The notes: a model not told the origin generated them from the sequence alone. A DNA stretch of 7,886 nt from CALVXC01 sp036636255 (GCA_036636255.1 JAVWOV010000042.1:1-7886), one strand, 5' to 3'; numbered from the stretch's first letter, positions 1 to 7,346 are shown. Numbers and translations are program-made.

Positions 1-26
1 AAATAATACAATTTTTTTTTATATAG

Positions 27-56
27 TTATTAAATTAATATAATATATGATATAAT
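27..56 (+). promoter_or_regulatory. Extended -10 promoter for the L,D-transpeptidase gene
   Basis: A perfect TATAAT lies at 51-56, preceded by TG at 48-49 with one base between, which is the extended -10 arrangement. The best -35 candidate is TTATTA at 27-32 with an 18-nt spacer, which is a poor match, so the promoter would lean on the extended -10. Transcription would start near 62-64, leaving a leader of about 20 nt that contains AGGAGG at 74-79, ideally spaced before the ATG at 84. In DNA this AT-rich, chance -10 matches are common; the TG motif and the position raise the confidence. Confidence 0.55.
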
Positions 57-83
57 TATAATGTTATTAGACTAGGAGGTTTT

Positions 84-1268
84 ATGAAAAATAGAGTATT
101 TGTAATTAGTTTAATAGCCTTTTTGGTACTTTTTATAGCTTTTTTTATATATAAAACTATTATTTATGATTATTTTGTTGTGCCTAAAATTGATTTGTTA
201 GGTGATCAAAAATTTTATATTAATTTAAATCAATTATATAATGATCCTGGTTATGATGCTACGATAAAAAATAAAGAAGCTAATAAATTAGTAAAAGTAG
301 TTGGTAAAGTTGATAATACTAAAGTTGGTATTTATAAAATAAATTATTCTATTACTAATCATTTAGGTAAGCAAAAACAAACAAAAGAACGTTTGGTTAT
401 TGTTAAAGATAGTGTTGCACCTATTCTTAGTTTAACAAATGGTAATGAATATACGCAATCAGTTAATACTGATTATGTAGAACCTGGTTATATGGCAATT
501 GATAATATAGATAATGATATAACTAAAAATGTGAAAATAACAGGAAATGTTGATACTAAAAAAATAGGGACATATGAATTAACTTATAAAATTAAAGATA
601 CTTCTTTAAATGAAACAGTTATTACAAGAATAATACATATTGTTGATAATATTAAACCACAAATAACATTAAAAGGTAATAATCCACTTTATTTAAAAAT
701 AAATGAACCATATATTGAACCTGGTTATATAGCAACTGATAACTATGAAGGTGATGTAACTAAGGCTGTTTTAGTAACTAGTAATGTAAATACTAATGTT
801 GCTGGTGTATATAATGTTAATTATGCTGTTCAAGATGATGCTTTAAATTATAATAGTTTAAATCGACAAGTGTATGTTGGGACAACAGCAGAAATAAGCG
901 ATAATACTTATATAGCTGTTTCAATTGAAAATCAATATATTTGGTTTTATAAAAATGGGATTGTTATAACATCGGCACCAATAGTGAGTGGAACTAGAAA
1001 TCGTTATGATACACCAAGAGGTACTTATCAAATACTTTCTAAGGCTACAAGTATTTATTTAACAGGTCCTGGTTATAAATCATATGTTAATTATTGGTTA
1101 CGTTTTACTTCTAGTCAAATTGGGTTACATGATGCTCCATGGCGTAGTTATTTTGGCGGTAGTGCTTATATAGGCAATGGCTCACATGGGTGTGTAAATT
1201 TACCTTATTATACGGCTAGAATAATATATCAAAATGCACCAATTGGAACTAGGGTAGTTGTTTATTGA
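84..1268 (+). CDS. Membrane-anchored L,D-transpeptidase (YkuD domain) with three Ig-like repeats
   Basis: The 394-residue protein starts at an ATG with AGGAGG five bases upstream. Residues 5-23 form one hydrophobic segment after a short basic start, so it is probably a signal anchor placing the rest outside the cell. Three related modules follow (about 34-107, 113-187 and 192-266), each with a (D/E)PGY-x-A motif and a late V-G-x-Y-x-(I/L/V)-x-Y motif. These are typical of the DUF5011/bacterial surface Ig-like family. Residues 276-394 are a YkuD catalytic domain: IGLHDAPW with His349, then SHGCVN with Ser367, His368, Gly369 and the nucleophile Cys370. By family knowledge such enzymes form 3-3 peptidoglycan cross-links or attach molecules to the wall using L,D-peptide bonds. 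The Ig-like modules probably act as a stalk through the wall (inference). All catalytic residues are present, so it should be active. It appears monocistronic, with its own promoter and terminator. Confidence 0.93.
   Translation: MKNRVFVISLIAFLVLFIAFFIYKTIIYDYFVVPKIDLLGDQKFYINLNQLYNDPGYDATIKNKEANKLVKVVGKVDNTKVGIYKINYSITNHLGKQKQTKERLVIVKDSVAPILSLTNGNEYTQSVNTDYVEPGYMAIDNIDNDITKNVKITGNVDTKKIGTYELTYKIKDTSLNETVITRIIHIVDNIKPQITLKGNNPLYLKINEPYIEPGYIATDNYEGDVTKAVLVTSNVNTNVAGVYNVNYAVQDDALNYNSLNRQVYVGTTAEISDNTYIAVSIENQYIWFYKNGIVITSAPIVSGTRNRYDTPRGTYQILSKATSIYLTGPGYKSYVNYWLRFTSSQIGLHDAPWRSYFGGSAYIGNGSHGCVNLPYYTARIIYQNAPIGTRVVVY
183..881 (+). repeat. Three tandem Ig-like (DUF5011-type) coding repeats
   Basis: The segment encodes three consecutive modules of about 75 residues, at roughly 183-404, 420-644 and 657-881. 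Each opens near a proline and strand-like segment, has a (D/E)PGY-x-A motif about 20 residues in, and ends in a strand-rich stretch. Repeats 2 and 3 are closest: both carry EPGY followed by A-x-DN, and they share a 14-base identical stretch (gaacctggttatat) at about 479 and 717. Repeat 1 is more diverged, reading DPGYDA and lacking the following DN. The similarity is mainly at protein level, indicating old duplications rather than a recent expansion. Confidence 0.75.
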
Positions 1269-1274
1269 AAAGGG

Positions 1275-1302
1275 AAGAATGATAAAGTCATTTCTTTTTT
1301 TT
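1275..1302 (+). terminator. Intrinsic terminator after the L,D-transpeptidase gene
   Basis: Bases 1275-1282 pair with 1288-1296 to give an eight-pair stem with one bulged T (1291) and a five-base loop (taaag). A run of eight Ts at 1295-1302 follows; its first two bases close the stem. The structure begins a few bases after the TGA stop at 1266-1268. The stem is AT-rich and only moderately stable, but the placement and T run fit a Rho-independent terminator. Confidence 0.65.
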
Positions 1303-1313
1303 ATATTTTAGTG

Positions 1314-1319
1314 TATAAT
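1314..1319 (+). promoter_or_regulatory. Candidate -10 box upstream of obg
   Basis: A perfect TATAAT lies 29 nt before the obg start codon, directly after the terminator T run. No convincing -35 box exists: the 17-nt position falls on TTTCTT within the terminator. The upstream terminator makes a separate obg promoter likely, and this is the best candidate in the gap. The ribosome binding site is AGAGGTGA at about 1331-1338. Confidence 0.4.
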
Positions 1320-1347
1320 TATTTACAAGAAGAGGTGATTAGCAAAA

Positions 1348-2616
1348 ATGTTTATAGATGAAGTAAATTTAACAGTTCATGCTGGTGATGGAGGCAATGG
1401 ATGCATGGCTTTTCGTCGGGAAAAATATGTAGCAATGGGTGGTCCTTTTGGTGGTAATGGTGGTAAAGGGTCGGATATTATTTTTGAAGTAGATGAGGGT
1501 TTAAATACTTTAATAGATTTAAGATATCAAAAAATTATTCAAGGAAAACGCGGAGATAATGGATTAGGAAAAGGTAAACATGGTGCGAAAGCAGATGATG
1601 TTATTATTAAAGTTCCTCAAGGTACTATAATAACTGATTTAGATACAGATTTTATTGTTGCAGATTTAATTAAAAAAGATGATAAGGTTGTGGTTGTGAC
1701 GGGGGGCCGTGGTGGTAGAGGGAATATGGCTTTAGCAACTAGAGCAAATTCGGCACCTAAAATAGCTGAAAATGGTGAACCGGGTGATATAAAAAATATA
1801 AAAATTGAGTTAAAATTATTAGCTGATGTTGGTTTGGTTGGGTTACCAAGTGTTGGGAAATCAACTATAATTTCTTCAATATCGGCTTCGAAGCCTAAAA
1901 TAGCTGCATATCATTTTACGACGTTAAAACCTAATTTAGGAGTAGTAAAAACAAGGGATAATCGTTCTTTTGTCGTTGCTGATTTACCAGGGTTAATTAA
2001 AGGAGCATCATTAGGTGAAGGCTTGGGTGATCAATTTTTAAAGCATATTGAAAGAACTAGAGTAATTGCGCATATTATTGATGTAAGTGGTTTAGAAAAT
2101 GATCCTTATGAAGCATATAAAATAATTAATGCGGAATTAAATAATTTTAATCCTAAAATTTTAGCAAAACCCCAAATAGTAATTGCTAATAAAATGGACT
2201 TAGCTAATGCTAAGGAAAATTTAAAAAAATTAAGGACATTAATAAATGTTCCTATTTATCCTATATCAGCTATTAATAATGAAGGCCTTGATCAAGTGTT
2301 AATTGTTTTAGCTGATATGTTAGATAAAATAAATAAAAAGCCTTTATTTGAAGAAGAAAAATTTGCTAGTCATATATTATATAAATTTAAACAAGAACAA
2401 CCATTTACAATTAATAAAGAAGGAAATACTTGGGTTGTTAAAGGAAAAGATGTAGAAAAATTATTGAAAATGACCAGATTTACTAGTGATGAAGCTGTTT
2501 ATCGTTTTTCTAATATTTTGAAAAAAATGGGGATTGATGAAAAGTTACAAAAATTAGGAGCTGTAGATGGGGATAATATTCGTATTTTAGATTATGAATT
2601 TGATTATAAAGAATAA
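1348..2616 (+). CDS. obg: Obg/CgtA GTPase, 50S ribosomal subunit assembly factor
   Basis: The 422-residue protein has the full three-part architecture of bacterial Obg. Residues 1-158 are the glycine-rich Obg fold (for example GGNGGKGSD and GGRGGRGN). The G domain follows, with P-loop GLPSVGKS at 165-172, switch I YHFTT, switch II DLPGLIKGA at 212-220, NKMD at 281-284 and the SA of G5 in a PISAINNEGL stretch. The C-terminal OCT domain covers about 340-422 and contains the late DGDNIRI motif. By family knowledge, Obg binds GTP, associates with the 50S subunit late in assembly, responds to ppGpp and is usually essential. The length is normal and no key residue is missing. AGAGGTGA supports the start. 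In many bacteria obg follows rplU-rpmA; here it does not. The ABC ATPase begins 17 nt downstream with no terminator, suggesting cotranscription. Confidence 0.97.
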   Translation: MFIDEVNLTVHAGDGGNGCMAFRREKYVAMGGPFGGNGGKGSDIIFEVDEGLNTLIDLRYQKIIQGKRGDNGLGKGKHGAKADDVIIKVPQGTIITDLDTDFIVADLIKKDDKVVVVTGGRGGRGNMALATRANSAPKIAENGEPGDIKNIKIELKLLADVGLVGLPSVGKSTIISSISASKPKIAAYHFTTLKPNLGVVKTRDNRSFVVADLPGLIKGASLGEGLGDQFLKHIERTRVIAHIIDVSGLENDPYEAYKIINAELNNFNPKILAKPQIVIANKMDLANAKENLKKLRTLINVPIYPISAINNEGLDQVLIVLADMLDKINKKPLFEEEKFASHILYKFKQEQPFTINKEGNTWVVKGKDVEKLLKMTRFTSDEAVYRFSNILKKMGIDEKLQKLGAVDGDNIRILDYEFDYKE

Positions 2617-2633
2617 AAGAGAGGAAGCGGATT

Positions 2634-3335
2634 ATGGCTTATATTGAATTTAAAAATGTTGATAAAATATATGGCAAAGATGAGGCTTTAGTAAAGGCTT
2701 TATGGCAGACTAATTTTACTATTGAACAAGGAGAATTGGTGGTTATTGTTGGACCGTCGGGGGCTGGGAAGACTACGGCTTTAAATATTTTAGGTGGTAT
2801 GGATCATGCTACTAATGGTAAAGTAACTATTGCTGGTAAAAATATTTCTACTTATTCTAACAAAAAATTGATTAAATATCGACGTAATGATATTGGGTTT
2901 GTTTTTCAGTTTTATAATTTAATTCAAAATTTGACAGCACTGGAAAATGTGGAATTGGCTACAGAAATATGTAAAAAATCTTTTTCGCCTAAGGAAGTAT
3001 TAAAAGATGTTGGGTTAGAACATAGATTTGCTAATTTTCCGGCACAATTATCGGGTGGAGAACAACAACGGGTGGCAATTGCTCGGGCGATTGCTAAGAA
3101 TCCTAAAATATTATTAGCTGATGAACCAACAGGAGCGCTTGATTATGTAACTGGTAAACAAATATTAAAACTCTTACAAGACATAAAGCAAAAGGGTAAA
3201 ATGACGATTATTATTATTACGCATAATTTAGCAATTGCGCCGATGGCGGATAAGGTTATTAAATTTAAAAATGGGTGCGTGGAGGATATTGTTATTAATA
3301 ATAATCCTACTTCAATAAGTGATATTGAATGGTAA
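2634..3335 (+). CDS. ABC transporter ATP-binding protein, MacB/LolD class
   Basis: This 233-residue nucleotide-binding subunit has every canonical motif: Walker A GPSGAGKTT (40-48), Q-loop at Gln92 in FVFQFYNL, signature LSGGEQQR (139-146), Walker B LLADEP (160-165) with Glu164, D-loop ALD (168-170) and H-loop His197 in ITH. The signature and the FQFYNL-type Q-loop are typical of the MacB/LolD/FtsE class, which pairs with FtsX-fold permeases and works as a mechanotransmitter or extruder rather than an ordinary channel. The start ATG has GAGGAAG upstream. The gene overlaps the permease gene by 7 nt, so the two almost certainly form one complex at the cytoplasmic membrane. The substrate cannot be read from the sequence. 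The final residues (about 215-233) are a short polar tail. Confidence 0.95.
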   Translation: MAYIEFKNVDKIYGKDEALVKALWQTNFTIEQGELVVIVGPSGAGKTTALNILGGMDHATNGKVTIAGKNISTYSNKKLIKYRRNDIGFVFQFYNLIQNLTALENVELATEICKKSFSPKEVLKDVGLEHRFANFPAQLSGGEQQRVAIARAIAKNPKILLADEPTGALDYVTGKQILKLLQDIKQKGKMTIIIITHNLAIAPMADKVIKFKNGCVEDIVINNNPTSISDIEW

Positions 3336-5770
3336 CAAAAAAAATAATAAGAGAATGTTTTGTAAGTATTATTAAAAATTTTAAAAGATTTATTTCTTTA
3401 CTACTAATAATTTTATTAGGGGTTGGTTTTTTTGCGGGTATTCGTGCGACGGCTCCTGATATGAAATTAACATTAGATAGCTATTTTGAAAAAGCGAATT
3501 TTTATGATTTATTAGTTATGTCTAATTATGGTATTAATAAAGAAGAATTAAAAATTTTAAAAAATAACAACTATAATATCGAAGGATCTTATAGCTTTGA
3601 TGCAATTATAAAAGCTGATGAAGAAGCGGTGGTAAAGGTATTATCTTATGATAAATTTGGTACAATGAATAAACTAGATTTAAAAAAAGGCCGTTTACCC
3701 CAAAACAATCATGAATGTGTTATTGAAAAAAATAAGTATACAAAAAATTATAATATAGGAGATACAATATTAGTAGAAAATAATAATTTAAAGGAACAAC
3801 AATTAAAAATAGTAGGAATAATTACTAGCCCTTTATATATTTCTCAGGAACGTGGTACGACGGAATTGTTGTCGGGTAATATTAGTTATTATTTATATAC
3901 GCCGATTAATAATTTTAATAATGAATATTATACTGAAGCATATATTGACTTAAATAATGATAAAAGTATTTTTTCAAAAGATTATAAAGATATGGTAAGT
4001 AAGGAAAAAAAGAAAATAGAAAAAATCACGTCTTCTTTAGGTGAAAAAAGATATCAAGATTTATTAATGATGGCTAGTTATTATGAAGAATTAGGTGTCG
4101 ATAGTTCAAAACAAATAAAAAATGTATCTTGGTATACACTTGATATTGATTCTAATATTGGCTTTTATCAGTTTGATAAGGACACGGAAAGAATAACTAA
4201 TATTGCTAAATTATTTCCACTTGTTTTCTTTATTGTTGCTGTTTTAATTTGTTTGACAACAATGACTAGAATGGTTGAGGAGGAAAGAAATCAAATTGGC
4301 ACATTAAAGGCTTTAGGTTATAGTGATAAAAGTATTATGTTTAAGTATATTTTATATGCGTTATTAGCGACTATTATTGGGTCTATTATTGGCGTTTTAA
4401 TTGGTTTTAATATTATACCGGTGGTAATATATAATATGTATGAAATGCTTTATATTGTTCGTGATTTTCAAATGGCTTTTCATTTTGAACTTATGTTGTT
4501 AGGTACTGTTATAGCTGTTTTTTGTACTTTAGGTGCTACTTTGTATACTTGTATAAAATCGCTTAAAGAAGAACCAGCGGAGTTATTAAGACCAGTATGT
4601 CCTAAAGCTGGTAAACGGGTTTTACTTGAACGAATACCTTTTATTTGGAATCGATTATCATTTATTAAAAAAGTAACGGTGAGAAATGTTTTTCGTTATA
4701 AAAAAAGATTTTTAATGACTATTATTGGTATTAGTGGTTGTACAGGATTAATATTAGCAGGTTTTGGTTTGAAAGATTGTATAACTAATATGGTGCCAAA
4801 ACAATTTGATGAAATATTTTTATATCAAGCGACGGTTTCTTTAAAAGAAAATATTACGTTAGAACAAAAAAATGTAGTTAAGCAACAAATAGATCAAATA
4901 ACGGGGATAAAGGATAGTTTAAAATTACAAAAAGAAGCGGTTAAAATAAAAAACAAAAAAACAAATCAGACGATACAATTGGTAGTTCCTTTAGATAATA
5001 TGGATAATTTTATTAAATTACAGGAACGAGTTAGTAAAAAACAATTACAATTAGATAATAATTTTATAGTAACGGAAAAAATAGCAAGGTTATTGTCTTT
5101 AAACGAGGATGATAAAATAGTTATTAATGGTAATCAAGAGTATCGAAATAAAATAAGTGGGATAACTGAAAATTATTTAAATCATTACATTTATATGAGT
5201 AAAAAGTTATATGGCAGTGAAGAATATAATACTATTGTATTAAAAACTAATAAAATGAGTGAAATTCAGGAAAAACAATTAGCTACGCTAATAAAAAAAA
5301 TAGATGGGATTTCATCAATTACTTTTAATTCATCGAGTAGAGGTTTTTTTGATAATTCTATGCAAAATTTTAGTTATGTTTCATTAGTTTTAATAATATC
5401 AGCGGGTCTTTTAGCGTTTGTTGTTTTATATAATTTAGCGAGTGTTAATATAAGCGAGCGTAAAAGAGAATTGGCTAGTATTAAGGTTTTAGGTTTTTAT
5501 GACAAAGAAGTATATAAATATATATCACGGGAAACAACTATTTTAACTATTATTGGTATAATTGTTGGTATTGGTGTAGGAAACGTTTTAACAACGTTTA
5601 TAATAAAAACTTGTGAATTAGATATGATTATGTTTGATCCAACGATAACTTTTAAAAGTTATATATATGCTGTTATTATTACTATATTTTTTACATTTTT
5701 AGTTAATATAATGGTTTATTTTGGACTTAAAAAAATTGATATGATTGAGTCGTTGAAAAGTGTTGAATGA
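3329..5770 (+). CDS. FtsX-like ABC transporter permease with two FtsX domains
   Basis: The 813-residue membrane protein starts at an ATG inside the end of the ATPase gene. No Shine-Dalgarno is visible there, so translation probably depends on coupling. Hydrophobic segments lie near 21-38, 296-313, 340-366, 387-408, 461-481, 684-706, 737-759 and 778-799. They form two TM1-ectodomain-TM2-4 units: extracellular regions span about 40-290 and 485-680, and each FtsX module contains the typical ER-x(2)-(I/L)-(G/A)-x-(L/I)-K-(A/V)-LG(Y/F) stretch (residues 319-331 and 710-723). The end, MIESLKSVE, is characteristic of the family. Proteins with duplicated FtsX/MacB-type domains are widespread in Bacillota and usually poorly characterised; roles in peptide or lipoprotein export, antimicrobial-peptide sensing or resistance, or envelope remodelling are all possible. 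It is not a standard BceB, which has ten TM segments and about 650 residues. Many relatives have a long central coiled coil, which is not obvious here. Confidence 0.92.
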   Translation: MVTKKIIRECFVSIIKNFKRFISLLLIILLGVGFFAGIRATAPDMKLTLDSYFEKANFYDLLVMSNYGINKEELKILKNNNYNIEGSYSFDAIIKADEEAVVKVLSYDKFGTMNKLDLKKGRLPQNNHECVIEKNKYTKNYNIGDTILVENNNLKEQQLKIVGIITSPLYISQERGTTELLSGNISYYLYTPINNFNNEYYTEAYIDLNNDKSIFSKDYKDMVSKEKKKIEKITSSLGEKRYQDLLMMASYYEELGVDSSKQIKNVSWYTLDIDSNIGFYQFDKDTERITNIAKLFPLVFFIVAVLICLTTMTRMVEEERNQIGTLKALGYSDKSIMFKYILYALLATIIGSIIGVLIGFNIIPVVIYNMYEMLYIVRDFQMAFHFELMLLGTVIAVFCTLGATLYTCIKSLKEEPAELLRPVCPKAGKRVLLERIPFIWNRLSFIKKVTVRNVFRYKKRFLMTIIGISGCTGLILAGFGLKDCITNMVPKQFDEIFLYQATVSLKENITLEQKNVVKQQIDQITGIKDSLKLQKEAVKIKNKKTNQTIQLVVPLDNMDNFIKLQERVSKKQLQLDNNFIVTEKIARLLSLNEDDKIVINGNQEYRNKISGITENYLNHYIYMSKKLYGSEEYNTIVLKTNKMSEIQEKQLATLIKKIDGISSITFNSSSRGFFDNSMQNFSYVSLVLIISAGLLAFVVLYNLASVNISERKRELASIKVLGFYDKEVYKYISRETTILTIIGIIVGIGVGNVLTTFIIKTCELDMIMFDPTITFKSYIYAVIITIFFTFLVNIMVYFGLKKIDMIESLKSVE

Positions 5771-5775
5771 AAATC

Positions 5776-5803
5776 TTGACAAATGGTTTAATTCTGCTAT
5801 AAT
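5776..5803 (+). promoter_or_regulatory. Consensus sigma-A extended -10 promoter for the sigma-factor gene
   Basis: TTGACA at 5776-5781 and TATAAT at 5798-5803 are both perfect, separated by 16 nt. TG at 5795-5796 gives TGCTATAAT, so the extended -10 element is also present. Transcription should start near 5810, giving a leader of about 20 nt containing AAGGGGTG (5816-5823) before the ATG at 5831. The -35 box begins only six bases after the permease stop, and no terminator separates the genes, so read-through from the ABC genes may add to expression. It is the strongest promoter-like sequence in the window. Confidence 0.88.
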
Positions 5804-5830
5804 AATCAATAATTGAAGGGGTGTTTTTAA

Positions 5831-7243
5831 ATGGAAGATAAACAAATACAAAAAATCAAAGATATGTTGTATGAAGAATATAAGTTTTTGGGAATGAGTA
5901 AAGAAAATATGATGATGATTTTCGACGAAATATATTTGGAACATGTAAATGATTTTATCTGTATTAAAGGTAATTATGATCGAGAATTTAATGCTTCTTT
6001 TGAAAGAAAGTGTTTGAAAAAAATCAAGAAAATTGCTAGTAATTTGATTATTAAAGATGAAGAACAAATTTTATTAAAGCAACTTGTTTTAGAAAATTTA
6101 ACTTGTGAAATTAATGCTGATGAAATTAAAAAAATGTTAGAACCGTTTGCTAAAATATTTAATGAAGAACAAATGATTTCTCTTTTTCTAGTGATTAATC
6201 AAGTAGTAACTAAAGAATTAACGCTTTCTAATAATTTTGATAAAAGTAGACAAACGGCTATTAGTAATAATGGTTCTAAAGAGCGTGATCATGTGTATGC
6301 TAATTATATTATGAGTAATCCTAATATTCATCAATATTTAATAGATATTAGTCAATATCCATTATTAAAAAATAAAGAAATGAGTAAATATTTTCATAGT
6401 TATAATGAAGGTTTGTCAGCAGGGGAAAAAGCTGTTAGTAGAGATATTTTAATTAAAAGTAATTTACGATTAGTAGTAAGTATTGCTAAACAATATAAAG
6501 GAATGCCCTTTTTAGATATAGTTCAGGAAGGGAATATTGGTTTAATCAAAGCAGTTGAGAATTTTGATGTTAATAAAGGTTATAAATTTAGTACTTATGC
6601 TACTTGGTGGATAAGGAATAGTATAACAAGAGCAATATCTTTAAAAACGCGATTAATTAAAGTACCAATAAATATAAGTGAACAATTAAAAAAATTAGTA
6701 GCGATTAAAGAAAAATATAGTATACAGTTAGGAAAAAATCCAACGTTACAAGAATTAGCACAGGAAATGAATTGTTCGGTTGAACATATAAATTGTCTGT
6801 TTAGTATACCGCAAGATACTATTAGTTTAGAAGTTGTGAGTGATATAATTGATATTGATAATAGTTTATTATTGCATGATAAAAATATTAAAGATTTTGA
6901 TGAGAATATAATTACAGCAGAATTATCCAAAAATCTTTTGACTTTTTTAGATAATGTTGAATCATTAACTAAACGTGAAAAAGAAGCTATTAATTTACGC
7001 TTTGGATTAGAAGATGGTAATGGAAAAACTTTAGAAGAAGTTGGTAAAAATTATAATTTAACTAGAGAAAGAATTCGTCAAATAGAAAAAAAGAGTTTAA
7101 CAAAGTTAAGACAAACGCCTAAAATAGGACGTTTTTCGGTATATTTAGATTGTCCGGAAAAGGCTTTACAGTATTTAAAAGAAATGCAATTAAAGGATAA
7201 TCCTAAAACAAAAAGTAATCAAAAAATTAAAAATAGAAGTTGA
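5831..7243 (+). CDS. Sigma-70 family RNA polymerase sigma factor, RpoD-like, divergent
   Basis: The 470-residue protein directs RNA polymerase to promoters. Residues 163-200 resemble region 1.2; 204-262 are regions 2.1-2.3 (NLRLVVSIAKQY, QEGNIGLIKAVENFD, KFSTYATWWIR); 263-279 are region 2.4; 280-340 are region 3; 379-427 are region 4, with RFGLEDG and the helix-turn-helix TLEEVGKNYNLTRERIRQIE. The -35-reading RERIRQ helix is intact. Region 2.4 is unusual: primary sigmas normally read RQAITRAIADQARTIR-(I/V)-PVH, while this one has N263 for the Gln, LKTRLIK at 271-277 for the conserved DQ-x-RTIR stretch, and N281 for the His. Residues 1-150 are a charged, mostly helical region I do not recognise as region 1.1, and about 43 residues follow region 4.2. 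It could be a divergent primary sigma or an accessory RpoD-like paralogue; the sequence alone does not decide. The start has a good ribosome binding site. Confidence 0.92.
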   Translation: MEDKQIQKIKDMLYEEYKFLGMSKENMMMIFDEIYLEHVNDFICIKGNYDREFNASFERKCLKKIKKIASNLIIKDEEQILLKQLVLENLTCEINADEIKKMLEPFAKIFNEEQMISLFLVINQVVTKELTLSNNFDKSRQTAISNNGSKERDHVYANYIMSNPNIHQYLIDISQYPLLKNKEMSKYFHSYNEGLSAGEKAVSRDILIKSNLRLVVSIAKQYKGMPFLDIVQEGNIGLIKAVENFDVNKGYKFSTYATWWIRNSITRAISLKTRLIKVPINISEQLKKLVAIKEKYSIQLGKNPTLQELAQEMNCSVEHINCLFSIPQDTISLEVVSDIIDIDNSLLLHDKNIKDFDENIITAELSKNLLTFLDNVESLTKREKEAINLRFGLEDGNGKTLEEVGKNYNLTRERIRQIEKKSLTKLRQTPKIGRFSVYLDCPEKALQYLKEMQLKDNPKTKSNQKIKNRS

Positions 7244-7256
7244 TTAATTTCAATTC
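7236..7256 (+). terminator. Possible weak hairpin at the end of the sigma-factor gene
   Basis: Bases 7236-7243 pair with 7250-7256 (seven pairs, one bulged G at 7239) around a six-base loop. The stem overlaps the last codons and the TGA stop. The following bases (tatgttttaataat) are T-rich but contain no uninterrupted long T run, so termination would be inefficient at best. No better terminator for this gene is visible before the inverted repeat at 7303-7346. Confidence 0.22.
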
Positions 7257-7302
7257 TATGTTTTAATAATATAAAATAATTTTAAAAATATGATTATCTA
7301 AG

Positions 7303-7346
7303 TTTTGTCAAATTATATTTTTTGTGGTAATATAAACATGACAAAA
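7303..7346. repeat. Imperfect inverted repeat between sigma gene and IS110 relic
   Basis: TTTTGTCA at 7303-7310 is perfectly inverted as TGACAAAA at 7339-7346. Inside it TTATATT (7313-7319) pairs with AATATAA (7329-7335), leaving a 2/3-base internal loop and a nine-base apical loop. That gives 15 pairs over 44 bases. A plus-strand transcript would have a U-rich 5' arm and A-rich 3' arm with no U run after it, the reverse of a standard terminator; the minus strand also lacks an immediate U run. The left arm includes TTGTCA (7305-7310), which with TAATAT (7328-7333) at 17 nt resembles a weak plus-strand promoter. It may be an operator, a structured end of the IS element, or a chance palindrome in AT-rich DNA. 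Confidence 0.5.

Noticed and set aside
11..20. T run at the left edge as the tail of an upstream terminator
   Set aside because: The stem would lie outside the window, and T runs are frequent in DNA this AT-rich, so it cannot be supported.
1870..1950. Non-textbook Obg switch I (AAYHFTT rather than ADYPFTT)
   Set aside because: YHFTT is common in Bacillota Obg proteins and the Thr-Thr pair is intact, so no functional change is implied.
5699..6067. Minus-strand open frame of 122 codons
   Set aside because: It lies opposite the permease end, the strong promoter and the start of the sigma-factor gene; its composition (runs of F, I, L, H) is what antisense of AT-rich coding DNA gives, and no ribosome binding site or family motif is seen.
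6595..6930. Minus-strand open frame of 111 codons
   Set aside because: It is entirely antisense to regions 2.3-3 of the sigma factor, whose motifs are unambiguous; the reverse translation has no recognisable domain.
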